A model generated the notes under the pieces. It was not told the DNA's origin. It searched no databases and saw only the letters and a list, made by a program, of their open reading frames with translations. A stretch of DNA of 8,560 nt, taken from contig CALWEE010000055.1 in the NCBI GenBank assembly GCA_944376975.1, forward strand, positions 1 to 8,560. Reading direction: 5' to 3'. Made by a program: the position numbers and the translations under genes. This stretch comes from an uncultured Lachnospiraceae bacterium (lineage in GTDB: Bacteria > Bacillota > Clostridia > Lachnospirales > Lachnospiraceae). This document shows positions 1 through 5,127 of this stretch, one piece after another (position 1 is the stretch's first letter; each line of letters opens with the position of its first letter).

Positions 1-382
1 TGGCGACAGACAGGGCGCCCTCCGGCGGCAGGCAGCCTGCGTAAAACAGGCCAAAGGGCGGGGCTTCCATGTGCTCAAAACGCTTTGGGAAATCCCCGTC
101 TTCCCGGCAGATAAACCCGATACCCTTTTCCTTGAGCCGTCCGGCATATTCCGCCAGCTTTTCCCGGTCCCGCCGGCCCGGATCCAAAAGATGCCGCTTT
201 GTCGTCTCTTTGATCGACGGAAACCGGTCGAGCTCCCGCTCTGTTACCTTAAAAATATTCTCCACATCTTTAAAATATCCCAAAAGTCCGGAAATCGTCC
301 CCGGACTGATCCCCGGGATGGCGCACAGCCACAGCCAGTACAGCCGCCGTTCAGAAATCGTCCCTGTCGCGAAACTCTCCAT
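1..382 (-). CDS. dprA: DNA-processing protein DprA, 5' part (cut by left edge)
   Basis: This is the N-terminal 127 residues of a DprA/Smf protein, which loads RecA on incoming single-stranded DNA during transformation. The start is ATG at 382, inside the 3' end of the upstream yifB gene (32-nt overlap), chosen because GGAGGGG lies 4 nt before it. Residues about 15-65 form the helical/HhH-like N-terminal domain (LYWLWLCAIPGIS, LLGYF, RELDRFPSIKE). The segment FPKRFEHMEAPPFGLFYAG at about 98-116 matches the family pattern 'YP..L..i.dpP..Ly.rG' leading into the Rossmann fold. The window ends at SVA, just before the expected nucleotide-binding GTR/GSR motif, so the catalytic core cannot be checked. 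The overlap with a ComM-like gene supports the identification, since yifB-dprA is a recurring pair. Translational coupling is likely. Confidence 0.88.
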   Translation of the reverse strand, partial: MESFATGTISERRLYWLWLCAIPGISPGTISGLLGYFKDVENIFKVTERELDRFPSIKETTKRHLLDPGRRDREKLAEYAGRLKEKGIGFICREDGDFPKRFEHMEAPPFGLFYAGCLPPEGALSVA

Positions 383-1907
383 AGATCCCCTCCGTATAAC
401 GATAGCATAACGCTTCGGACAGATGCGCAGCGCTGATGGTCCCGGCTTCTTCCAGGGCGGCGATGGCCCGCGCGGTCTTCAGGACTTTCCCGCAGGAACG
501 AAAAGACAGCTGGAGCCGTTCATAAGCCTCCTTTAAAAGCCGGTCCGCTTCCCTGTCCAGAACACAGTACTTCCGGATCTGGCCGTCGTCCATCTGGCCG
601 TTGAACCGGATCGATTCTTTGGCGAAACGTTCTTTCTGGACACGCGCCGCCTTGGCCACCGCCTCGCGCATGTCGGCGCTGGCGCAGCCGTCTTCCCGCC
701 GGCCATCCTCAGATGACCGGCAGGTGGAGACGCACAGATCGATCCGGTCGAGGAAGGCGTGGCTCAGCTTTCCCATGTACCGGCGGATCTGAGCCAGGCT
801 GCACATGCAGCGGCGTCTGTCCGGATAGTAGCCGCAGGGGCAGGGATTCATGGCCGCGACCAGAAGGATGTCGGCGGGGAAACGGCAATCTTCACCCAGC
901 CGGCTCACCACCGTCTCTCTGGATTCCAGTATCTCCCGCATGGCCTCCAGCGTGCTCCGTTTGTATTCCGTCAGCTCATCCATAAAAAGGACACCTTTAT
1001 GGGCCAGGCTGACTTCTCCCGGCCGCGGGCTGGCCATGCCGCCGATCAGGGCCTTTTCCGGAACGGTATGATGGGGACTTCTGAAGGGTCGGACTCGGAC
1101 CAGGTCTTTCCGGTCTTTCCACTTTCCGGCCACACTGTACACCTTGGTCACTTCCAGCTGTTCCTCCCGATCCATGGGCGGAAGGATGCCGGCGATACGC
1201 CGGGCCGCCATTGTCTTTCCCGTTCCCGGAGGCCCTATGATCAGCAGGTGATGCCAGCCGGCCGCCGCGATAAGGCTGCACCGTTTCAACGGCTGCTGCC
1301 CCGCGATGTCGGCGAAATCAGGATAGCTTTCCATGGCTTGCCCAGGCTTCCCCGCCTCCCCGCAGGAAACCGGCGGCACATGCTCCCCTTCATGGCGGCG
1401 GCCGAGCAGGCTGGCGATAACGTCGTTCAAATGCCTTGCCCCGATCACGCGGATGCCGGGAACGAGCAGGGCTTCTTCCCGGTTTTCTTCCGGCACGACG
1501 CAGGCGGACGCCCCTTCCCGGGCGGCCCGCTCCACCATAGGGAGCACGCCCCGCACCGGCAGGATATCGCCGTTCAGGCTCAGTTCGCCTATAAATACTT
1601 TTTTCTCGGTGACCGAATGGGGAATGTGGCCCAGACAACACAGGACCGCTATGGAAATGGGCAAGTCGAAACCGCTGCCGGTCTTACGGAAATCGGCGGG
1701 AGACAGGTTGACGGTGACCCTCTTGGCCGGGATACGGTACCCGGTATTGCGCAGGGCCGTCCTCACCCTTGGCGCCGCTTCCCGCACCTCTCCGGAAAGC
1801 TCGCCGATGATACAGAAAACCGGCAGGCCGTCGCTCACGTCTGCCTCCACCTGGATAAGCCGGCCGGTGATCCCGGAGCAGAACGCTCCCAGAACTTTAC
1901 AAAACAT
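351..1907 (-). CDS. comM: YifB/ComM-family Mg-chelatase-like AAA+ ATPase
   Basis: This 518-aa protein has full family length. Residues 1-170 are the ChlI-like N-terminal domain with the conserved VTVNLSPADFRKTGSGFDLPI (about 64-84). The AAA+ core has Walker A GPPGTGKT at 225-232 and Walker B GVLFMDE at 305-311. MNPCPCG at 353-359, with C356, C358, C367 and C369, is the family's cysteine-rich insert. LDRID at 386-390 carries the probable arginine finger, and the C-terminal helical lid domain follows. In characterised naturally competent Gram-negative species, ComM is a hexameric helicase promoting branch migration during transformation; the role in Firmicutes is less settled. The gene is followed by overlapping dprA, a fitting context. 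A sigma-A-like promoter lies at 1946-1974 and an AGAGGG SD precedes the ATG. One oddity is LSHAFLDRID where the family usually reads SGPLLDRID. Confidence 0.93.
   Translation of the reverse strand: MFCKVLGAFCSGITGRLIQVEADVSDGLPVFCIIGELSGEVREAAPRVRTALRNTGYRIPAKRVTVNLSPADFRKTGSGFDLPISIAVLCCLGHIPHSVTEKKVFIGELSLNGDILPVRGVLPMVERAAREGASACVVPEENREEALLVPGIRVIGARHLNDVIASLLGRRHEGEHVPPVSCGEAGKPGQAMESYPDFADIAGQQPLKRCSLIAAAGWHHLLIIGPPGTGKTMAARRIAGILPPMDREEQLEVTKVYSVAGKWKDRKDLVRVRPFRSPHHTVPEKALIGGMASPRPGEVSLAHKGVLFMDELTEYKRSTLEAMREILESRETVVSRLGEDCRFPADILLVAAMNPCPCGYYPDRRRCMCSLAQIRRYMGKLSHAFLDRIDLCVSTCRSSEDGRREDGCASADMREAVAKAARVQKERFAKESIRFNGQMDDGQIRKYCVLDREADRLLKEAYERLQLSFRSCGKVLKTARAIAALEEAGTISAAHLSEALCYRYTEGIYGEFRDRDDF
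387..393 (-). promoter_or_regulatory. Shine-Dalgarno of dprA inside yifB
   Basis: GGAGGGG on the minus strand lies 4 nt upstream of ATG at 382. It fixes the dprA start within the last codons of yifB and implies translational coupling of the two genes. Confidence 0.75.
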
Positions 1908-1945
1908 AAACCCTCTTTTCTCTCCGAAGGCTTTACCTTTCTTCC

Positions 1946-1974
1946 ATTTTACCGGACCCGCCTTTTCCCTTCAA
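1946..1974 (-). promoter_or_regulatory. Putative sigma-A promoter of yifB-dprA
   Basis: On the minus strand, TTGAAG (1969-1974) and TAAAAT (1946-1951) are separated by exactly 17 bp, about 40 bp before the yifB ATG. The -10 matches consensus at 5 of 6 positions and the -35 at 4 of 6. Confidence 0.6.
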
Positions 1975-2014
1975 GCTTTTTCGCCCGACAAGATCCGACA
2001 TGACATGTTACCCC

Positions 2015-2043
2015 TTGCGCCCTGCGGGAAGACGGATTATACT
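2015..2043 (+). promoter_or_regulatory. Putative sigma-A promoter of dtd
   Basis: TTGCGC (2015-2020) and TATACT (2038-2043) are 17 bp apart, about 30 bp upstream of the dtd start. The -10 matches 5 of 6 positions and the -35 only 3 of 6. It is divergent from the yifB promoter in the same gap. Confidence 0.5.
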
Positions 2044-2062
2044 TTTTTTAGTCTGACAGAAA

Positions 2063-2068
2063 AGAGGG
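2063..2068 (+). promoter_or_regulatory. Shine-Dalgarno of dtd, deciding between two ATGs
   Basis: AGAGGG lies directly before an in-frame ATG at 2069 but 6 nt before the ATG at 2075. The spacing and the usual MKVVIQRV beginning of the family both favour 2075. Confidence 0.7.
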
Positions 2069-2074
2069 ATGACC

Positions 2075-2521
2075 ATGAAAGTTGTGATACAGCGGGTCAG
2101 CCGCGCGGCCGTCTCCATTGGCGGCGTCACCCGGGGACAGATCGGGCAGGGCTTCCTTGTGCTGTTCGGCGCGGCGAAAGACGACACCGACGACGACCTG
2201 GATTACATCGTCCGGAAAGTCACCGGCCTTCGGGTATTTGAGGACGCGGAGGGAAAGATGAACCTTTCTTTAAAAGACGTGAACGGCGAGCTGCTGGTCA
2301 TTTCCCAGTTCACCCTGTTCGCCGACACGAAAAAGGGCAACCGGCCCGGTTTTGGCGCCGCCGGCCTTCCCGGTCCGTCAAAAGAACTTTACCTGCGCTT
2401 TATCCGCCGCTGCCGGGAACTGGGCTTTACGACGGCTGAAGGCGAATTCGGCGCGGATATGGACGTATCTTTGGTCAATCAGGGGCCGGTGACGATCATC
2501 ATCGACAGCCGCTGCCGCTAA
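2075..2521 (+). CDS. dtd: D-aminoacyl-tRNA deacylase (Dtd)
   Basis: The 148-aa cytosolic protein hydrolyses D-amino acids (and glycine on tRNA-Ala) from mischarged tRNAs, a trans-editing quality-control step. Its length is typical. SQFTL at 77-81 includes the Thr80 position of the E. coli enzyme, and the Gly-cisPro motif GPVT starts at G137-P138. GADMDVSLVNQGPVT near the C terminus is the family signature. KGNRPGF at about 87-93 corresponds to the usual G.RPSF. The start is ATG at 2075 rather than the in-frame ATG 6 nt earlier, because AGAGGG is then 6 nt away and MKVVIQRVSRA is the standard N terminus. It is monocistronic, divergent from yifB, and ends at a perfect hairpin shared with nrdR. 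Confidence 0.95.
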   Translation: MKVVIQRVSRAAVSIGGVTRGQIGQGFLVLFGAAKDDTDDDLDYIVRKVTGLRVFEDAEGKMNLSLKDVNGELLVISQFTLFADTKKGNRPGFGAAGLPGPSKELYLRFIRRCRELGFTTAEGEFGADMDVSLVNQGPVTIIIDSRCR

Positions 2522-2523
2522 AA

Positions 2524-2564
2524 AAACCGGCTCCGCGATGACTTAGCCTTCGCGGAGCCGGTTT
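2524..2564. terminator. Bidirectional terminator between dtd and nrdR
   Basis: Arms 2524-2537 and 2551-2564 are perfectly complementary over 14 bp (AACCGGCTCCGCG core) with a 13-nt loop. On the minus strand the stem runs into a T-tract (the A-run 2521-2526 on the plus strand), so it is a good rho-independent terminator for nrdR. On the plus strand only a short GTTTC follows, so it is weaker for dtd. It starts 3 nt after the dtd stop. Confidence 0.85.
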
Positions 2565-2577
2565 CAAGGTATCTGTT

Positions 2578-3036
2578 TTATTTTTCCGGTTCAAGGATCT
2601 TCTTGATCTCTTCCATAAAAGTGTTCACATCTTTAAATTCCCGGTAAACGGAAGCAAAGCGCACATAAGCCACCGCGTCCAGGCCCTTTAAATGGTTCAT
2701 GACGATCTCGCCGATCTGCTGGACCGGGATCTCCCGTTCTTCCAGATTGAACAGTTCGGTTTCAATGGCGTCCACCAGCTTCCGGATCTGGTCGGCGGAA
2801 ATGGGCCGTTTATGGCAGGACCTTAAGATACCGGACTCGATCTTCTCCCGGCAGTAAGGTTCTCGGTTGTTGTCTTTTTTGATGACGATCAGCGGGATCG
2901 TCTCCACTTTTTCATACGTGGTAAACCGTTTGCCGCAGGCAATGCACTGGCGGCGGCGCCGGATGGACGTTCCGTCGTCTGTCGGGCGCGAATCGATCAC
3001 TTTTGAGTCCGTATGTCCGCAAAATGGGCACTTCAT
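2578..3036 (-). CDS. nrdR: Transcriptional repressor NrdR
   Basis: NrdR is the ATP/dATP-sensing repressor of ribonucleotide reductase genes. The 152-aa length is typical. The N-terminal zinc ribbon is C3-x2-C6 and C31-x2-C34 ([20 protein letters not shown]), with a basic DNA-binding stretch SIRRRRQ at 24-30. An ATP-cone domain follows from about 48 to 138, with [19 protein letters not shown] and KRPIS matching family consensus. [12 protein letters not shown] at 123-134 is the usual end of the cone. AGGAGGA at 3044-3050 lies 7 nt before the ATG. It follows ylmC on the same strand but has its own strong promoter. I did not see a convincing NrdR-box pair next to it, so autoregulation is not evident. 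Confidence 0.97.
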   Translation of the reverse strand: MKCPFCGHTDSKVIDSRPTDDGTSIRRRRQCIACGKRFTTYEKVETIPLIVIKKDNNREPYCREKIESGILRSCHKRPISADQIRKLVDAIETELFNLEEREIPVQQIGEIVMNHLKGLDAVAYVRFASVYREFKDVNTFMEEIKKILEPEK

Positions 3037-3080
3037 CGTTTTATCCTCCTAATACTGTATACGTACCTTTATCTGTTTCA

Positions 3081-3109
3081 ATTATAAACAGCCTTCTTTT
3101 CCCGGTCAA
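3081..3109 (-). promoter_or_regulatory. Strong sigma-A-type promoter of nrdR
   Basis: On the minus strand, TTGACC (3104-3109) and a perfect TATAAT (3081-3086) are exactly 17 bp apart, 45 bp before the nrdR ATG. The -35 overlaps the stop codon of ylmC. It is among the best promoter matches in the window and suggests nrdR is transcribed vegetatively, independent of ylmC. Confidence 0.85.
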
Positions 3110-3378
3110 CAGTTTTTCTTGGATCCACATTCCCGAAGGGTCTCCTGGGCGCACACGTCCACCAATATGATATCCGCCCCGATCTGGCGGACGCATTTCC
3201 ATCCGATCACATATTCCGTATCCCTTCCAAAGAAACCGCACCATTTACCCTGTCCGGGCACGATCAGCTGGCACACTTTCCCCGTCGCCGGGTCCATATC
3301 GATATCCGCCACAAAACCGATCCTCTGGCAATCCCGGATGTTGATCACTTCTTTCTGGCGGAGCTCATACAGCCGCAA
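3106..3378 (-). CDS. ylmC: YlmC/YmxH-family PRC-barrel protein
   Basis: This 90-aa protein is the PRC-barrel type found next to sporulation sigma genes in Firmicutes. MRLYELRQKEVINI, RIGFVADIDMDPATGKV and QLIVPGQGKWCGFFGRDTEYVIGW match the family layout of a small beta-barrel. The biochemical role is not established; YmxH/YlmC proteins are annotated as sporulation-associated. The start is TTG, supported by GGAGGG 7 nt upstream and the standard N terminus. The tail is Cys-rich (CAQETLRECGSKKNC). ybaK ends 65 bp upstream on the same strand and nrdR follows after 69 bp. A TAAAAT at 3403-3408 lies upstream without a good -35, so the gene may rely on readthrough from ybaK or on a sporulation sigma factor. 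Confidence 0.88.
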   Translation of the reverse strand: MRLYELRQKEVINIRDCQRIGFVADIDMDPATGKVCQLIVPGQGKWCGFFGRDTEYVIGWKCVRQIGADIILVDVCAQETLRECGSKKNC

Positions 3379-3385
3379 ACCTTAT

Positions 3386-3391
3386 CCCTCC
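3386..3391 (-). promoter_or_regulatory. Shine-Dalgarno supporting TTG start of ylmC
   Basis: GGAGGG on the minus strand is 7 nt before TTG at 3378. No in-frame ATG fits the conserved N terminus, so this site decides the start. Confidence 0.7.
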
Positions 3392-3443
3392 GGGTCTTTC
3401 TTATTTTATCCTATGCAAAGAGCGCCAAGTGGTGTCTGGCCGT

Positions 3444-3920
3444 TCACGCGGTCACGTCGGCGCACCGTCCGTTCACGTACTGTATGAGTTGTTCCGGGTC
3501 AAGAAGGATCTGACAGCCCCGCGTTCCGGCGCTGACCCCGATCTCATCGTACAAAAGGGCCGTTTCATCAAAACAGATGGGATACGGTTTTTTCATGCCC
3601 ACCGGCGAACAGCCACCCCTTACATATCCGGTCAGGCCCAGTATCTCCTTCACATGGATCATTTCGATCTTTTTATCTCCGACCGCTTTGGCCGCTTTTT
3701 TCAGGTCCAGCTCCGTGGTGATGGGAATGCAGAAGACAAGGATCCCCTTTTTCTCCCCTCGTGTCACCAGCGTCTTAAAGATCTGGTCCGCCGGAAAATC
3801 CACCTGGGAAGCCACATGGGCGCCGCCCAGATGGTCTTCGTCATAGTCATAGGTTTTCGTCCGGTAAGCGATGCCGGCCTGATCGAGCAGGCGCATGGCG
3901 TTGGTCCGCGTTTCTTTCAT
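3444..3920 (-). CDS. ybaK: Cys-tRNA(Pro) deacylase, YbaK/EbsC family
   Basis: YbaK hydrolyses Cys wrongly attached to tRNA-Pro, a second trans-editing function in the window besides Dtd. The 158-aa length equals the usual family size. FKTLV at 48-52 includes the conserved lysine (K49). GGCSPVGMKK at 102-111 and SAGTRGCQILLDP at 130-142 are family signatures. The reading frame stays open further upstream to 4163, but the true start is ATG at 3920: GGGAG is 8 nt upstream, and the extension would lie antisense to the hisA coding region. It is divergent from hisA, with a shared promoter region. ylmC follows on the same strand after 65 bp with no obvious terminator, so the two may be cotranscribed. 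Confidence 0.93.
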   Translation of the reverse strand: MKETRTNAMRLLDQAGIAYRTKTYDYDEDHLGGAHVASQVDFPADQIFKTLVTRGEKKGILVFCIPITTELDLKKAAKAVGDKKIEMIHVKEILGLTGYVRGGCSPVGMKKPYPICFDETALLYDEIGVSAGTRGCQILLDPEQLIQYVNGRCADVTA

Positions 3921-3935
3921 ATGCTCATCTCCCAC

Positions 3936-3964
3936 TTGAAATACAGAACAGATTATACTATAAT
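3936..3964 (+). promoter_or_regulatory. Sigma-A promoter of hisA
   Basis: TTGAAA (3936-3941) and a perfect TATAAT (3959-3964) are 17 bp apart, 34 bp before the hisA ATG. The -35 matches consensus at 5 of 6 positions. Confidence 0.82.
3952..3964. promoter_or_regulatory. Palindrome of back-to-back -10 boxes in the ybaK/hisA gap
   Basis: ATTATACTATAAT is a perfect palindrome around C3958. The right half is the hisA -10 (TATAAT). The left half, read on the minus strand, is a perfect TATAAT suitably placed for ybaK, although its -35 (TGGATT at 17 bp) is poor. The two promoters would overlap and could exclude each other. Confidence 0.55.
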
Positions 3965-3998
3965 TTTTCCCATAAATCCACACATACGAGGTGATGGC

Positions 3999-4769
3999 AT
4001 GCGATTTCGTCCATGTATCGATATCCACAACGGCAAAGTCAAACAGATCGTCGGCGGCTCCCTGAAAGACGCCAACAACCAGGCCGACGCCAACTTTATC
4101 TCCGACAAAGACGCGGCATGGTACGCGGATCTTTATAAAAAAGACGGTCTGACCGGCGGGCACGTGATCTTATTGAACCCGGCGGGCACACCGGAATACG
4201 CGGCTGACCTTAAACAGGCCCTTGCCGCCCTTTCCATCTGGCCCGGCGCCTGCCAGATCGGCGGCGGCGTCTGCCCGGAAAACGCCCGGGACTTTCTTCG
4301 CGCGGGCGCGTCCCATGTCATCGTCACATCCTATGTTTTCCGGGAGGGTCGGATCGACGCGGATCGGCTGGAAAAGATATACCGGGCCGTCGGCAAAGAA
4401 CGGCTGGTCCTGGACTTGAGCTGCCGCCGCAAAGGCGATGGCTACGTCATCGTCACAAACCGGTGGCAGACGTTCACCGACGTTCCCCTTTCGGAGGCCG
4501 TCTTTGAAAAGCTGTCCCCCTTCTGCGATGAGTTCCTCGTCCACGCGGTGGACTCGGAAGGAAAGGCTTCCGGCACGGAAGATCCTGTCCTGCGCCTTCT
4601 TGGCCGTCTTTCGGGCCTGACTGTCACTTATGCCGGCGGCATCCATTCCATGGAAGATATCGAGAAGATCTACGACCTGGGCCACGGCCGGGTGGACTTC
4701 ACGGTGGGCAGCGCCCTGGACCTTTTCGGCGGTCCCCTCTCTTATGATATACTGAAAACATTCCGATAG
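3999..4769 (+). CDS. hisA: Eukaryotic-type HisA (ProFAR isomerase)
   Basis: HisA isomerises ProFAR to PRFAR, the fourth step of histidine biosynthesis, on a cytosolic TIM barrel. This 256-aa protein reads like yeast HIS6 rather than ordinary bacterial HisA: CIDIHNGKVKQIVGGSL at 6-22 (yeast CIDLHNGEVKQIVGGTL), LDLSCRRK at 138-145, NRWQTFTD at 154-161, EFLVHAVDSEG at 178-188, and VGSALDLFGG at 236-245. Predicted catalytic aspartates are D8 and D139. Phosphate-binding loops are IGGG (87-90) and AGG (212-214). The start is ATG at 3999, with GAGGTG 5 nt upstream; the frame is open further upstream but that part is antisense to ybaK. A strong promoter precedes it. No other his gene is nearby, and the 88-aa gene follows after 14 bp. 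Confidence 0.92.
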   Translation: MRFRPCIDIHNGKVKQIVGGSLKDANNQADANFISDKDAAWYADLYKKDGLTGGHVILLNPAGTPEYAADLKQALAALSIWPGACQIGGGVCPENARDFLRAGASHVIVTSYVFREGRIDADRLEKIYRAVGKERLVLDLSCRRKGDGYVIVTNRWQTFTDVPLSEAVFEKLSPFCDEFLVHAVDSEGKASGTEDPVLRLLGRLSGLTVTYAGGIHSMEDIEKIYDLGHGRVDFTVGSALDLFGGPLSYDILKTFR

Positions 4770-4783
4770 CACAGGAGGTCCTT

Positions 4784-5050
4784 ATGATCCTTTTTAAAGA
4801 TATGATGCCCATGCCTTATTTTAAAAAAGCCGCCTTCACAGGCAGCGATCAGGGCATGCGCTACCGGCTTTCCCGGCTGGAGCAAGACGGCCAGACGTTC
4901 CTTCAGGCGGCCGTATGGCCGGATCTGTTCTGTTTTGACAAAACGCCGGAAGACCAGAAAATCTACCGGACGTTTGAATTTTCCCGGGAGGGCGTGCAGG
5001 CGGCTGTCGACTGGATGAACCAGACGCGGGAATCCCATTTTAAAGCATAA
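4784..5050 (+). CDS. Small protein of unknown function downstream of hisA
   Basis: I do not assign this 88-aa protein to a named family. It is probably real: AGGAGG lies 5 nt before its ATG, it begins 14 bp after the hisA stop, its codon use resembles its neighbours, and it ends just before a strong terminator. It is soluble-looking, with no signal peptide or membrane segment. Notable segments are MPMPYFKKAAFTGS (9-22), GMRYRLSRLE (24-33), an aromatic stretch AAVWPDLFCFDKTPED (42-57), and a helical C terminus with TFEFSREGVQAAVDWMNQ (63-80). The layout suggests a small alpha/beta fold. Cotranscription with hisA is likely, but any functional link to histidine synthesis is only inferred from position. 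Confidence 0.8.
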   Translation: MILFKDMMPMPYFKKAAFTGSDQGMRYRLSRLEQDGQTFLQAAVWPDLFCFDKTPEDQKIYRTFEFSREGVQAAVDWMNQTRESHFKA

Positions 5051-5118
5051 AGAAAAAGCAGCCCGAGATATGTCCCCTGTCAGTCAGACAGGCGGATATA
5101 TCCCGGGCAGCTTTTTCT
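5051..5118. terminator. Long bidirectional terminator between the hisA operon and the ectB-like gene
   Basis: Arms 5051-5081 and 5087-5118 pair over about 30 bp with a few mismatches and one bulge. The apex is CCTGTC-AGTCA-GACAGG and the base is AGAAAAAGC/GCTTTTTCT. Both strands therefore show a stem followed by a T-run, so it should terminate the plus-strand hisA transcript and the convergent minus-strand aminotransferase transcript. Confidence 0.9.
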
Positions 5119-5127
5119 ATACGTTCA

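Noticed and set aside
759..2003. 414-codon plus-strand open frame opposite yifB
   Set aside because: Antisense to a full-length, motif-complete ATPase. The translation is low-complexity Arg/Pro/His-rich with no family pattern and no SD; it is an artefact of GC-rich codon use.
3041..3244. 67-codon minus-strand open frame overlapping ylmC
   Set aside because: Out of frame within ylmC and the nrdR promoter, with no family similarity.
3403..3408. TAAAAT upstream of ylmC as a promoter -10
   Set aside because: No acceptable -35 lies at 16-18 bp; not strong enough to annotate as a promoter.
3429..3998. Long N-terminal extension of the hisA reading frame
   Set aside because: The extra 190 codons are antisense to ybaK and its promoter. 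hisA has its own promoter, SD and family-typical N terminus at 3999.
3921..4163. N-terminal extension of the ybaK frame
   Set aside because: It would lie antisense to the start of hisA. The ATG at 3920 has an SD and gives the standard 158-aa length.
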